Below are positions 7,734-15,772 of a DNA stretch of 64,000 bases, piece by piece. The notes beneath the pieces are model-generated. The model ran no database searches, was not told the origin of the DNA, and saw nothing but the letters and a program-made list of their open reading frames with translations. Source of the stretch: Cumulibacter soli (GTDB lineage: Bacteria; Actinomycetota; Actinomycetes; Mycobacteriales; Antricoccaceae); contig NZ_SMSG01000007.1 of the NCBI RefSeq assembly GCF_004382795.1, positions 151,198-215,197 of the forward strand, written 5' to 3'. Position numbers and translations under genes: made by a program. Position 1 is the first letter of the stretch. Each line of letters opens with the position of its first letter.

Positions 7734-10181
7734 ATGCGTACTTCATTTCGGGCCGCATCGGCCCTCGCTGCGGCGACCGTCGCGGGCTCTCTGACAATCG
7801 CATTGCCGACCAGCGCCCACGCCGCCGCGGCTGACATATCCATCACTGAATGGATGTACAACCCGGTCAGTTCGTCCGGGGAGTTCATTGAAATCACCAA
7901 CCGCAGCGGCGCACCGCTCGACCTTGCCGACTGGTCGTTCGACGATGACAGTGCGGTGGCCGGGACTGTATCGATCGCCGAGCTGGGCACACTGTCCCCC
8001 GGCGAATCAGCGATCATCACCGAGTCGGACGCCGCCACATTTCGAGCGGAGTGGAACGTCAGTGATGAGGTGAAGGTCCTCGGGGACAACGGCACGAACC
8101 TGGGTCGCGCTGACGCGATCAACATCTTCAATGGCACCACGCTGATCGACACGCTTGAGTACGACGACCAGGGCTCCGGGAGCATCCAGGGTCCGCGGAC
8201 CCAGGGAGTCAGCGGCGTCCCGTCGGACGAGTCGGTACTCGGCGCCAACAACGCCGCGCTGTGGGTGCTGTCGGCGCTCGGGGATGCCGAGGGCTCGTGG
8301 GCGTCGACCGCCGGCGATATCGGGTCACCCGGGGTGAGTCGATTCGGCGTCCAAGACGACACCGTCGAACCTTGGCAGGACGTCGTCATCAACGAAGTGT
8401 CCTCCGACAATGACGTTGCACCGGACGGCGACGTCATCGAGTTGTACAACTCGGGCACGGAGGACATCGCCGTCGACCTGTGGTTGCAGTCCGACAGCGG
8501 TGGCCTCGCGGACGCCAAGCCGATCAACGGCGTACACCTGGCCGATGACACGTTGTCGCTCTACATTCCCGCCGGAGAATACGGTTACTTCAGTTCCGGG
8601 AAGGGGCTCAGCAGCGACGGCGACAGCGTCACGATCTACCTGCCCGACGGCACTGTCGTCGACACGATGTCTTATGGAGCCGGCGAAGCCGGCTACGACG
8701 AGAGCAATGACTTCGGCGCAGGCTCGATCGCCCGCTGCCCGGACGGCGGCGAGTTCACCCCGGTCGCAGACAAGAGCTTCGGTTCGGCCAACGCCTGCGA
8801 TACGGCGCTGACGAATCCGAACCCGGATGGCGATGAGCTCGTCTGCGCACCGGAGGGCCCCGAAGGCACTGGCGAGCTGCCAGAGAGCGCGCTCGCTCCG
8901 GCCGTCTGGCCCGGTAGCGCCGATGTGCTCGTCACCGACAACGAGTGCGCGTGGATGACGACGACCGGTCCGGAGGGACGCGATATCAGCGGACTGGTCT
9001 TCGACCCGGACAACCCGGCCGTGCTGTACGCGGTGAAGAACAAGAGTTGGCTCTTCCGCCTCATCAAAGACGGCGACATCTGGGTTCCCGATACCAGTAA
9101 TGACTGGGAAAGCGGTAAGCAGCTGTTCGCTCCTGACAACACGGATCCGCAGATGGTCGAGCCTGACACCGAGGGCTTGACCGTCGGCTCGGATGGCGCG
9201 CTGTATGTGACCACCGAACGCGACAATGAAGCCAACGACATTCCGCTGAACTCGATCCTGCGTTTCGATCCGGCCCAGTCCGGTACGGCGTTGATCGCGA
9301 CCCATCAGTGGGATATGACCGAGGACTTCCCCGAGCTACGCGCCAGCAATAAGGACGAGGCGAACCTGGGCTTCGAAGGTGTCGCTTTCGTTCCGGACAG
9401 CTATCTGACCACCTATGGATTCGTCGATCAGTCATCCGACGAACCCTACGATCCGGCTGACTACCCGCTACATGGCGACGGGCTGTTCTTCGGCGCTCTG
9501 GAAAACGACGGCGTGCTGTACGCGTACGCGCTCAATAGCGACGGCAGCTTTCACCGGGTCTCGGTTGCCGACACCGGCATGGGGCACGTGATGGATGTGC
9601 AGTACGACGCCGCTACAGAACGAATCTGGGCGTTGTGCGACAACACGTGCGGCGTGGTCTCAACGCTGCTGAAGGTCGGCGCGTCCGGCGCGATCCTCCC
9701 GGAAGTCGCGTATTCCAAGCCAGCGGGTCTACCGAACAACAATGTCGAGGGCTTCGCGCTCGCACCGGCCGCCACCTGTGATGGCGGCGCTCGCGAGGCG
9801 GTCTGGTCGGACGACGGAATCTATGGTGGCGGCCCGGGAAGTGACGCCTACGGTCATGCGCTGTACAGCGGAACCATCGACTGCGATCTGGAACTGTCCG
9901 GCCAAGGCGTTGCCGACGACAACGCCGATGGCACGGATGGCACGGATCCGGACCAGCCGATTGTCTCGGAGCAAACCGGCGATTCCAACGACGACGTGGC
10001 GGGCACCGATCCTGCGACGGCTGAGGATTCCGACGACACCGAGATCAGGGCGCTCGCGTCGCGTACAGATCCGAATCTCGCGGCTACCGGTTTCGAGGTC
10101 GGGCCCTTCGCCTGGGCCGCAGCATTGCTTCTTGGGCTCGGCAGCATCTGCCTGCTCGCGGTACGACGCCGCAACGCATAA
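7734..10181 (+). CDS. cell-wall anchored lamin-tail-domain protein with esterase-like propeller
   Basis: An 815-residue exported protein. Residues 1-31 are a signal peptide (ending TSAHAAA). Two lamin-tail domains follow, about 33-145 (ISITEWMYNPVSSSGEFIEI) and 215-335 (VVINEVSSDNDVAPDGDVIEL). The central region (about 400-700) resembles phytase- or esterase-like beta-propellers (DISGLVFDPDNPAVLYAVKN, LGFEGVAFVPDSYLT). An acidic Asp/Thr linker leads to LAATG (782-786), a hydrophobic helix and RRRNA. This is a sortase signal of the LAXTG type handled by class E sortases. The ATG at 7734 is used because upstream codons do not fit a signal peptide. Catalysis is unproven; it may be an adhesin or surface hydrolase. 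Confidence 0.85.
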   Translation: MRTSFRAASALAAATVAGSLTIALPTSAHAAAADISITEWMYNPVSSSGEFIEITNRSGAPLDLADWSFDDDSAVAGTVSIAELGTLSPGESAIITESDAATFRAEWNVSDEVKVLGDNGTNLGRADAINIFNGTTLIDTLEYDDQGSGSIQGPRTQGVSGVPSDESVLGANNAALWVLSALGDAEGSWASTAGDIGSPGVSRFGVQDDTVEPWQDVVINEVSSDNDVAPDGDVIELYNSGTEDIAVDLWLQSDSGGLADAKPINGVHLADDTLSLYIPAGEYGYFSSGKGLSSDGDSVTIYLPDGTVVDTMSYGAGEAGYDESNDFGAGSIARCPDGGEFTPVADKSFGSANACDTALTNPNPDGDELVCAPEGPEGTGELPESALAPAVWPGSADVLVTDNECAWMTTTGPEGRDISGLVFDPDNPAVLYAVKNKSWLFRLIKDGDIWVPDTSNDWESGKQLFAPDNTDPQMVEPDTEGLTVGSDGALYVTTERDNEANDIPLNSILRFDPAQSGTALIATHQWDMTEDFPELRASNKDEANLGFEGVAFVPDSYLTTYGFVDQSSDEPYDPADYPLHGDGLFFGALENDGVLYAYALNSDGSFHRVSVADTGMGHVMDVQYDAATERIWALCDNTCGVVSTLLKVGASGAILPEVAYSKPAGLPNNNVEGFALAPAATCDGGAREAVWSDDGIYGGGPGSDAYGHALYSGTIDCDLELSGQGVADDNADGTDGTDPDQPIVSEQTGDSNDDVAGTDPATAEDSDDTEIRALASRTDPNLAATGFEVGPFAWAAALLLGLGSICLLAVRRRNA

Positions 10182-10223
10182 CGGCGGCGCTGCTGAGAAG
10201 CAGCCGCGCCAAAGGGCTGAAAC

Positions 10224-10267
10224 GCAACGGCCGGTCTGCTCCCTCGACGGAGCAGACCGGCCGTTGC
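10224..10267 (+). terminator. strong terminator after the surface protein gene
   Basis: A perfect 19-bp stem (left arm 10224-10242, right arm 10249-10267) with a 6-nt loop CTCGAC, 42 bp after the stop codon. TGTCGTGCTG follows; there is no long T-run. Confidence 0.85.
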
Positions 10268-10379
10268 TGTCGTGCTGCCGCCCGTACACCTCTCCTCCTC
10301 AACACGACAGCGAGGGAACACCCCGAGAAGTCGCCGGAATGCGTCTTAACCAGCAGGAACACGGTTATCATCGAGGGCG

Positions 10380-11831
10380 ATGAGACTCGCGCTGCCCAAG
10401 ACCCAGCTACGAATCGGACTTGTCACCGCCTGCGCGTTGCTGTTGAGCGCGGCATGCTCGTCGGATGCCGACTCCTCACCCGACTCCGACGACGCCGAGG
10501 CCTACCACAGCCGTCCCGACCTCGCTCCGCCTATCACGAGCATCGAGGAATACGCGCCGCACGATCGCATCGACGGCAGTTACGTGTTCGTCGGCCCGAA
10601 AGGCGACGACGTCCCGTTCACCGGCGGGCTGATTCTGGACGATGAGGCCGAGCCGGTCTGGGTGCTACCGACCGAGAAGTCCATCTTCGATCTACGCGTG
10701 CAGGAGTACAACGGCGAGCCGGTGCTGACCTACTGGCGGGGCGAGCCGGCGCAGGGTCACGGCAACGGTGACATAGTCCTCCTCGATGACTCGTACCAAG
10801 AGATAGCGACCGTCACGACCGGCGGAGAGATCGGCGAGGGCAAGGTCGATATCCACGAGTCGACGTTGACTGACGATGGAACGGCACTACTCATTTCCTA
10901 TGTGCCGACGCAGGCCGATCTCACCTCGTTCGGTGGCGAGGAAGACGGTTGGGTCTTCGACAGTGTGATCCAGGAGGTGGACGTCGAGAGCGGCGAAGTC
11001 GTCTTCGAGTGGCATTCGCTGGATCATTTCGACGTGTCGAGTTCGGTCGCCGAGTTGGATTCCCTGGATCAAGTCACCGGCGACGAGGAGAACCCATTCT
11101 CTTACTTCCACCTCAATTCGGTGACTCTCGATGATGACGGTGACCTGCTGCTGTCCTCACGGAACACCTCGGCGCTGTACAAAATCGACCATCAGAGCGG
11201 CGAGGTGATCTGGACCCTCGGCGGCGCGGAGTCCGACTTCGCCATGGGCGCCGATACGGAATTTCATTGGCAGCACGATGCCGAACGCCAGCCGGACGGC
11301 TCCATCACGCTCTTCGACAACCAGGGCGCACCCGACATTGGCGATAGCGCACGCGGGATTCAACTCGAAGTCGACGAAGAGGCAATGACCGTTGAGTTGG
11401 CGGCGGAATTCCTCCCGCCGGACGGCGACCGCACCTCTGGCAGCCAGGGCAGTTTCCAACTCTTACCGGACGGCACGGTGCTTATTGGCTGGGGCTCGCA
11501 GGCCTATTACTCCGAATATGCCGCCGACGGCACACCGCTGAGCAATGTGTCGCTTGGCCCCGGACACAGTTATCGCGCGTATCGCGAGGTGTGGTCGGCC
11601 ACGCCAACTGATCCGCCGGACGCCGTACTCGACGGCGATTCGGTGTTCGTGTCCTGGAATGGCGCCACCGAGGTCGAGCAGTGGCGACTGGTCACCGACG
11701 GGCAAGAACAATCCGCACAGCCGCGCGATGGGTTCGAAACCGAGTTGCCGCTTGACGGGGAGTACGACGACATCACCGTCGAAGCGCTCGACGAGAACGG
11801 TGAGGTGATCGGCGAGGCCGCCGTCGACTAA
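10380..11831 (+). CDS. arylsulfotransferase (ASST) family lipoprotein
   Basis: A 483-residue lipoprotein. The signal peptide ends in a lipobox LSAAC with the lipidated Cys at residue 26, followed by an acidic Ser/Asp linker. The rest matches the Arylsulfotran_2 type propeller: repeated blades such as VDIHESTLTDDGTALLISY, FSYFHLNSVTLDDDGDLLLSS, VIWTLGGAESDF and FHWQHDAERQPDGSITLFDN. In true ASSTs conserved His residues in these blades bind or receive sulfate; here HESTL, HLNS and HWQHDAE are retained. The enzymatic role is inferred from family only, and many actinobacterial members are uncharacterised. The ATG at 10380 is the only plausible start for the lipoprotein signal. Confidence 0.85.
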   Translation: MRLALPKTQLRIGLVTACALLLSAACSSDADSSPDSDDAEAYHSRPDLAPPITSIEEYAPHDRIDGSYVFVGPKGDDVPFTGGLILDDEAEPVWVLPTEKSIFDLRVQEYNGEPVLTYWRGEPAQGHGNGDIVLLDDSYQEIATVTTGGEIGEGKVDIHESTLTDDGTALLISYVPTQADLTSFGGEEDGWVFDSVIQEVDVESGEVVFEWHSLDHFDVSSSVAELDSLDQVTGDEENPFSYFHLNSVTLDDDGDLLLSSRNTSALYKIDHQSGEVIWTLGGAESDFAMGADTEFHWQHDAERQPDGSITLFDNQGAPDIGDSARGIQLEVDEEAMTVELAAEFLPPDGDRTSGSQGSFQLLPDGTVLIGWGSQAYYSEYAADGTPLSNVSLGPGHSYRAYREVWSATPTDPPDAVLDGDSVFVSWNGATEVEQWRLVTDGQEQSAQPRDGFETELPLDGEYDDITVEALDENGEVIGEAAVD

Positions 11832-11855
11832 GCCAATCGGGTCTACCTGGCTGGG

Positions 11856-12839
11856 TTACAGACCTGGCTTGCCGGGGGCGCTCAGCGTCAGGATCGCGCG
11901 CTCGATCAGGTCGTGCGCGTTCAGTCGGTCTTCGATTCGCTGGATCTGCACAGCAAGTTCGTGCTCGGGCAGATCACCGGTGATGTCGACCGCTGCGATC
12001 AGGAATATCCGCGATGGGCCGACGTACTCCAGATGTAGGAACGAGATCGCCTCGATCGCCGGCTCTGCCAGGATCACTTCCCGCGCTCGGGCTTGGGTGT
12101 CGTCGTCGACGGCCTGCCCGGTCAGATAGTCGCGGTTGCGGGAGATGAGGAATATCGCGACGATGCCCAGTAGCACGCCAACGAGGATCGATCCGATCGC
12201 ATCCCAGACGGCGTTCCCCGTGGCCTGGTGCAGTCCGATACCGGCCGCCGCGAGAATCAGGCCGATCAGCGCGGCAGCGTCCTCGACGAATACCGCTCGC
12301 AGTGTCGGATTCGAGGTCTCGGCGACGAACCGTAGCGAGCGCATACCGCGCCGTCTGGCCTGCCCACGCGTCTGCCGCAGCGCCTGCAGGAAAGAGATCC
12401 CTTCCAACACGAACGCGACGGCAAGCACGACGTAGGTCCAGGTGTAGTTCGCCTCCGATTCATCGCGACCGAGTTGTGTGATGCCATGCCAGATCGACAG
12501 GACAGAACCGGCGGTGAACAGTCCGAACGCCGCAATCATCGACCAGACATAGGCTTCGCGGCCATATCCGAGCGGGTGCCGGCGATCGGCCGGTTTCGCC
12601 GACGTACGCTCCGCGACCAGCAGGAAGACCTCGTTGCCGGTATCGGACCACGAGTGCGCGGCTTCGGCCACCATCGACGCCGACCCGGTGATCGCGGCGA
12701 CGATGGATTTAGCGATGGCGATGAGCGCGTTAGCGGTGAGCGCCACCAGCACGGTCAGCAGACTGTCCGAGGATTCGGTGCCGGCAGGTTTAGGCTTCGG
12801 CGGCGGCAGGTCCCGCACCGGCGGTTCTTGGCTGCTCAC
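11856..12839 (-). CDS. cation diffusion facilitator (CDF) transporter
   Basis: A 327-residue CDF metal/proton antiporter. The N-terminal 25 residues are Pro-rich. Membrane segment II carries AEAAHSWSDTGNEVFLL, where the His-x3-Asp pair is the metal site, and PLGYGREAYVWSMIAAFGLF follows. A second intramembrane site is in VFVEDAAALIGLILAAAG. The cytoplasmic C-terminal domain begins near AVDDDTQARAREVILAEPAIEAI. The substrate is probably Zn, Mn, Fe or Co, not decidable here. Its start overlaps the stop of the upstream hydrolase gene by four bases, suggesting coupling. It converges on the arylsulfotransferase gene with 24 bp between. Confidence 0.92.
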   Translation of the reverse strand: MSSQEPPVRDLPPPKPKPAGTESSDSLLTVLVALTANALIAIAKSIVAAITGSASMVAEAAHSWSDTGNEVFLLVAERTSAKPADRRHPLGYGREAYVWSMIAAFGLFTAGSVLSIWHGITQLGRDESEANYTWTYVVLAVAFVLEGISFLQALRQTRGQARRRGMRSLRFVAETSNPTLRAVFVEDAAALIGLILAAAGIGLHQATGNAVWDAIGSILVGVLLGIVAIFLISRNRDYLTGQAVDDDTQARAREVILAEPAIEAISFLHLEYVGPSRIFLIAAVDITGDLPEHELAVQIQRIEDRLNAHDLIERAILTLSAPGKPGL

Positions 12840-13591
12840 GTCAGGGTGCGAGCGAAGAGCCCTTCCAGTTCGCGGAAGTGTTGCTCGGCCCCCGCCTCGT
12901 GGTACATCGACGTGTCGGCCATCGTGTACCCGTGCGGCGCTCCCTGCGCGACCTCGTTACTGGCCCGCAAACCGTTTGCTGCCAACGAATCGCCGAGCGC
13001 GGCGATCGCGGGCGCGGGCATCGAGGGGTCGGCGTCGGCATGCAGATATACGAAGTCGGCGCGTGCACTCGACAAGGAGAGGTGGGGGCTGTCTGGCTCG
13101 TCGGTGACCAGTCCCCCGCCGTGGAATCCACCGACCGCGGCGACAACGTCTGGGTGGTCGCCGGCGGCGCGGGTCGCCAGCCGCGCGCCCATGCAGTATC
13201 CGGTGACGCCGACCTTGCCGGCGGCTACGCCGGGTTGGTGTGCGAGGGCGCTAAGCCACGCATCCGTATCGGGGCCCGACAAGTCAGGTGTGTACCCGCC
13301 GACGCGCGGCATCATTTCCTTGAAGAACTCCTCGCGTGCACCGGGTTCGGTGAGTGGTTTGTCCGGCGAGGTCTCCTGCGCCGTACCGAGCCGGTAGAAG
13401 ATGTTCGGCGCGAGGACGACGTATCCCCAACTCGCCATTCGATCGGCCATCTGCGCGATGACCGGACGCAGCCCGATCGCGTCGATGAACAGCAGCACGC
13501 CGGGCAGCGCCTTGTCGGAGGTGGTGTCAGGGCGGGCAACGTAGGCCTCTGCGGTGGTGTCGGCAACGGGAATCTCGATCAGCTCATGCAT
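12836..13591 (-). CDS. dienelactone hydrolase family protein
   Basis: A 251-residue alpha/beta hydrolase. The nucleophile motif is GYCMGA, with Cys instead of Ser, as in dienelactone hydrolase. A candidate catalytic Asp is in YLHADADPSM and the His in GAPHGYTM. Dienelactone hydrolases open lactone rings in chloroaromatic breakdown, but most family members have unknown substrates. Overlap with the CDF gene (12836-12839, ATGA) suggests a two-gene operon; a functional link between metal export and this hydrolase is not obvious. Confidence 0.9.
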   Translation of the reverse strand: MHELIEIPVADTTAEAYVARPDTTSDKALPGVLLFIDAIGLRPVIAQMADRMASWGYVVLAPNIFYRLGTAQETSPDKPLTEPGAREEFFKEMMPRVGGYTPDLSGPDTDAWLSALAHQPGVAAGKVGVTGYCMGARLATRAAGDHPDVVAAVGGFHGGGLVTDEPDSPHLSLSSARADFVYLHADADPSMPAPAIAALGDSLAANGLRASNEVAQGAPHGYTMADTSMYHEAGAEQHFRELEGLFARTLT

Positions 13592-13651
13592 AGGGTCATC
13601 ATGCTCTCCTCAGCACCTCGCGCAACCCGCAGCGTCAGCTTTACCGCGGCT

Positions 13652-15499
13652 CTACGACTCGGATGACTCCAGCGCGTGCGTCACCAGCATCTGCAGGACC
13701 GCGATCCCGTCACGCGAAAGGATCGATTCGAGATGTCCCTGTACGGACGCGATCCTAGGTCCGCGCATCGCATGGACATCCCCGGATTCATCCGCAGCAA
13801 CCTCGAGATCTCCCCAGCGACTCACCGCAGCCGGAACGCGCGCCGTGAAGCTGTTGTAGTAGCCGACGCGGGATGTCACGCCGAACAGGTCGACCGACTG
13901 CTGCGCACCTTGGTTAGGGGCGTCAAGGGGAACGAGGTCGATCCCACGGGAGGCCGCGAGGATCTGGTGGCTCAGGCACACCGCCAATAGCGGCATCCCG
14001 GACCGCTCGCGGATGTTGATGATCTCACGCAGGCGCATCATTCGGGTCGACTCCTCGCGCGGGTCACCCGGGCCCGGACCGGCGATCAGGATGTCTGGCA
14101 CCGTTACGTCGTCGTCGCTGATCGCGTCCCACGGCACGATCTGCACGTCGAGCCCGAGAAACCGCAGCTGATGGGCGAGCATGGTCGTGAAACGGTCCTC
14201 GGCGTCGACGATGATCGCGCTGGTCCTCGCACGACGTCCGGGCCGCGGTTGCTGCTCGAGCAACCAGAATGGCGCAAGCCGCTCATTACGGGCGCTCAGC
14301 AACGCGTTAATCGCTGGATCGTCGGCGAACTGCGGTGCATCTGCGCGTGCAGTGACGCCGATCCTCGGTATAGCACCGATCGCACCCAGCACTCCGGCAG
14401 CCTTAGCGTGGGTCTCCGCTACTTCACCGCAGGGGTCGCTGTGTCGTACGAGCGTCGCGCCGACCGGGACCCGCAGCTGACCATCGCGCAGATACGCGGC
14501 ACGGATGAGAATCGGCGCATCCAGGTCGTGCACGCCGTCCGCTCTCGGGGTGAACAGGGCCGCGACTCCGGCATAGTACCCACGCGGGGTGTGTTCACGC
14601 CGGGCGATCACCGCACATGCGTTCTGCATCGGCGATCCGGTGACCGTCGGGGCGAACATGGTCTCGCGCAGTATCTCGCGCGGGTCCAGTCGGCTCGTGC
14701 CGCGCAGTACGTACTCGGTGTGGGTCAACCGGGACATCACTTTTAGCTGCGGTCCGGAAATCCGGCCCCCGTCGGCGCACACGGCACTCATCATCTTCAG
14801 TTCTTCATCGACCACCATGAAGAGTTCCTCGGTCTCCTTGTCGGAACTCAGGAACTCCGTCAACGAATGTGCGCTGAGCAGGCCGTCGGGATGCCGCATC
14901 GTCCCCGAGATCGGGTTCATCGTGACGAGACCGTCGCGAGCGGACACGTGTACTTCGGGGCTGGCACCGACCACGACGATGTCCTCGGTAACGATCGCGA
15001 AAGTCCAGTAAGCGCCGCGCTCATGTTCCAGTAGCGCGCGGAACCACGTCAGCGCGGCGGTCCGCGCGTCGCCCTCGACGTCGGCGGTGTAGTCGCGTCG
15101 AATGACGAAGTTGGCGCCCTCCCCTCGGCTGATCTCCTCATCGATGACCTCGCGCACGATCTCGGCGTACGCCGAGTCGGAGATATCGAATCCCGAGTTC
15201 GCCAGCTGTACGGGGCTCACCGGCAACTCCGTGAGGACATCGGCGATCGGCCCTCGATCTCGGGCGGTGACCAGCAGGCAGCGCAGCGGCATACCGTCGT
15301 CCTGCGCGGCATATCCGCGCTCGCGCACCTGCCGGTACGGGACGAGCGCGAGAACCTCACGCGGCGCGCCCGTGGCGTCGTGCAGCGGGATATCTATGAG
15401 GCGTTCGACGTCGACGACCTCGCCGGTGAGGATCTCGACGTCACGCGACCCCTCGCGAGCGAGAAGCGCGAAGGGGCCAGTGGCGGGAATGCGGGACAT
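13652..15499 (-). CDS. fused anthranilate / aminodeoxyisochorismate synthase (TrpE-TrpG or PhzE-like)
   Basis: A 615-residue fusion of a chorismate-binding domain (about 95-400; MNPISGTMRHP, EELFMVVDEELKMMSAV, LIRAAYLRDGQLRVPVGATLV) with a class I glutamine amidotransferase (about 430-612; GPGPGDP, nucleophile C508 in VCLSHQ, H589 and E591 in QGHLES). The CLSHQ and NPISGT variants are those of the PhzE group, which makes 2-amino-2-deoxyisochorismate; actinobacterial relatives are also annotated as anthranilate synthase. No phenazine genes are near, and a tryptophan attenuator lies upstream, so anthranilate synthesis for tryptophan is the better reading. The N-terminal LLES-type tryptophan feedback motif of TrpE is not seen (ALLAREGS instead), so control may rest on attenuation. 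Confidence 0.88.
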   Translation of the reverse strand: MSRIPATGPFALLAREGSRDVEILTGEVVDVERLIDIPLHDATGAPREVLALVPYRQVRERGYAAQDDGMPLRCLLVTARDRGPIADVLTELPVSPVQLANSGFDISDSAYAEIVREVIDEEISRGEGANFVIRRDYTADVEGDARTAALTWFRALLEHERGAYWTFAIVTEDIVVVGASPEVHVSARDGLVTMNPISGTMRHPDGLLSAHSLTEFLSSDKETEELFMVVDEELKMMSAVCADGGRISGPQLKVMSRLTHTEYVLRGTSRLDPREILRETMFAPTVTGSPMQNACAVIARREHTPRGYYAGVAALFTPRADGVHDLDAPILIRAAYLRDGQLRVPVGATLVRHSDPCGEVAETHAKAAGVLGAIGAIPRIGVTARADAPQFADDPAINALLSARNERLAPFWLLEQQPRPGRRARTSAIIVDAEDRFTTMLAHQLRFLGLDVQIVPWDAISDDDVTVPDILIAGPGPGDPREESTRMMRLREIINIRERSGMPLLAVCLSHQILAASRGIDLVPLDAPNQGAQQSVDLFGVTSRVGYYNSFTARVPAAVSRWGDLEVAADESGDVHAMRGPRIASVQGHLESILSRDGIAVLQMLVTHALESSES

Positions 15500-15537
15500 A
15501 GTGCGGTCCTATCCGGGCCGTCCTACTGAGACAAAAG

Positions 15538-15564
15538 CAGACCGCCCATGAAGTGAGCGGTCTG
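15538..15564 (-). terminator. attenuator terminator of the tryptophan leader
   Basis: On the minus strand CAGACCGC (15564-15557) pairs perfectly with GCGGTCTG (15545-15538), with an 11-nt loop, followed at once by CTTTTG (15537-15532). It lies 27 nt after the leader-peptide stop and 38 nt before the synthase start, the place of hairpin 3:4 in a trp attenuator. Confidence 0.85.
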
Positions 15565-15601
15565 GAATCGTGGTTTGCGACATCACCGCCTCAACAGGCG
15601 G
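15538..15601 (-). promoter_or_regulatory. ribosome-mediated tryptophan attenuator
   Basis: Three mutually exclusive stems can be drawn on the minus-strand RNA. Stem 1:2 is CCGCCT (15601-15596) with AGGCGG (15591-15586), overlapping the end of the leader ORF. Antiterminator 2:3 pairs GAGGCGGT with ACCGCTC (one bulge). Terminator 3:4 is the CAGACCGC/GCGGTCTG hairpin with a U-tract. A ribosome stalled at the tandem Trp codons would mask strand 1 and favour 2:3, allowing transcription of the synthase gene when charged tRNA-Trp is scarce. Confidence 0.85.
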
Positions 15602-15626
15602 GCCACCAGGTGCGAGTCGCGAACAT
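15591..15626 (-). CDS. trpL: tryptophan leader peptide MFATRTWWPAC
   Basis: An 11-codon ORF, too short for ordinary gene calling: ATG TTC GCG ACT CGC ACC TGG TGG CCC GCC TGT TGA. Two adjacent Trp codons at positions 7-8 are far beyond chance for such a short ORF and sit just before the alternative hairpins. No ribosome site precedes the ATG. A possible -10 (TACGTT) ends six bases upstream of it, with GCGACA 18 bp further up, so the leader may be translated from a leaderless transcript, as many actinobacterial genes are. It would report tryptophanyl-tRNA supply to the downstream fused synthase gene. Confidence 0.85.
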   Translation of the reverse strand: MFATRTWWPAC

Positions 15627-15772
15627 GCGCCGAACGTACCATCGCGAGCGATCGGTGTCGCGCGTACCCACCTGAGCGGCCCGCGACGGCGACGTCATCA
15701 TCCAAAAGGTTGAGATCCGGTTCAATCCTGTTAGCGATGTTCCGCGAAGCCAATCCTGGTGAAGTCGATGGC

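Noticed and set aside
13652..15499. Phenazine biosynthesis locus
   Set aside because: The enzyme has PhzE-like motifs, but no other phz genes are present and the leader senses tryptophan.
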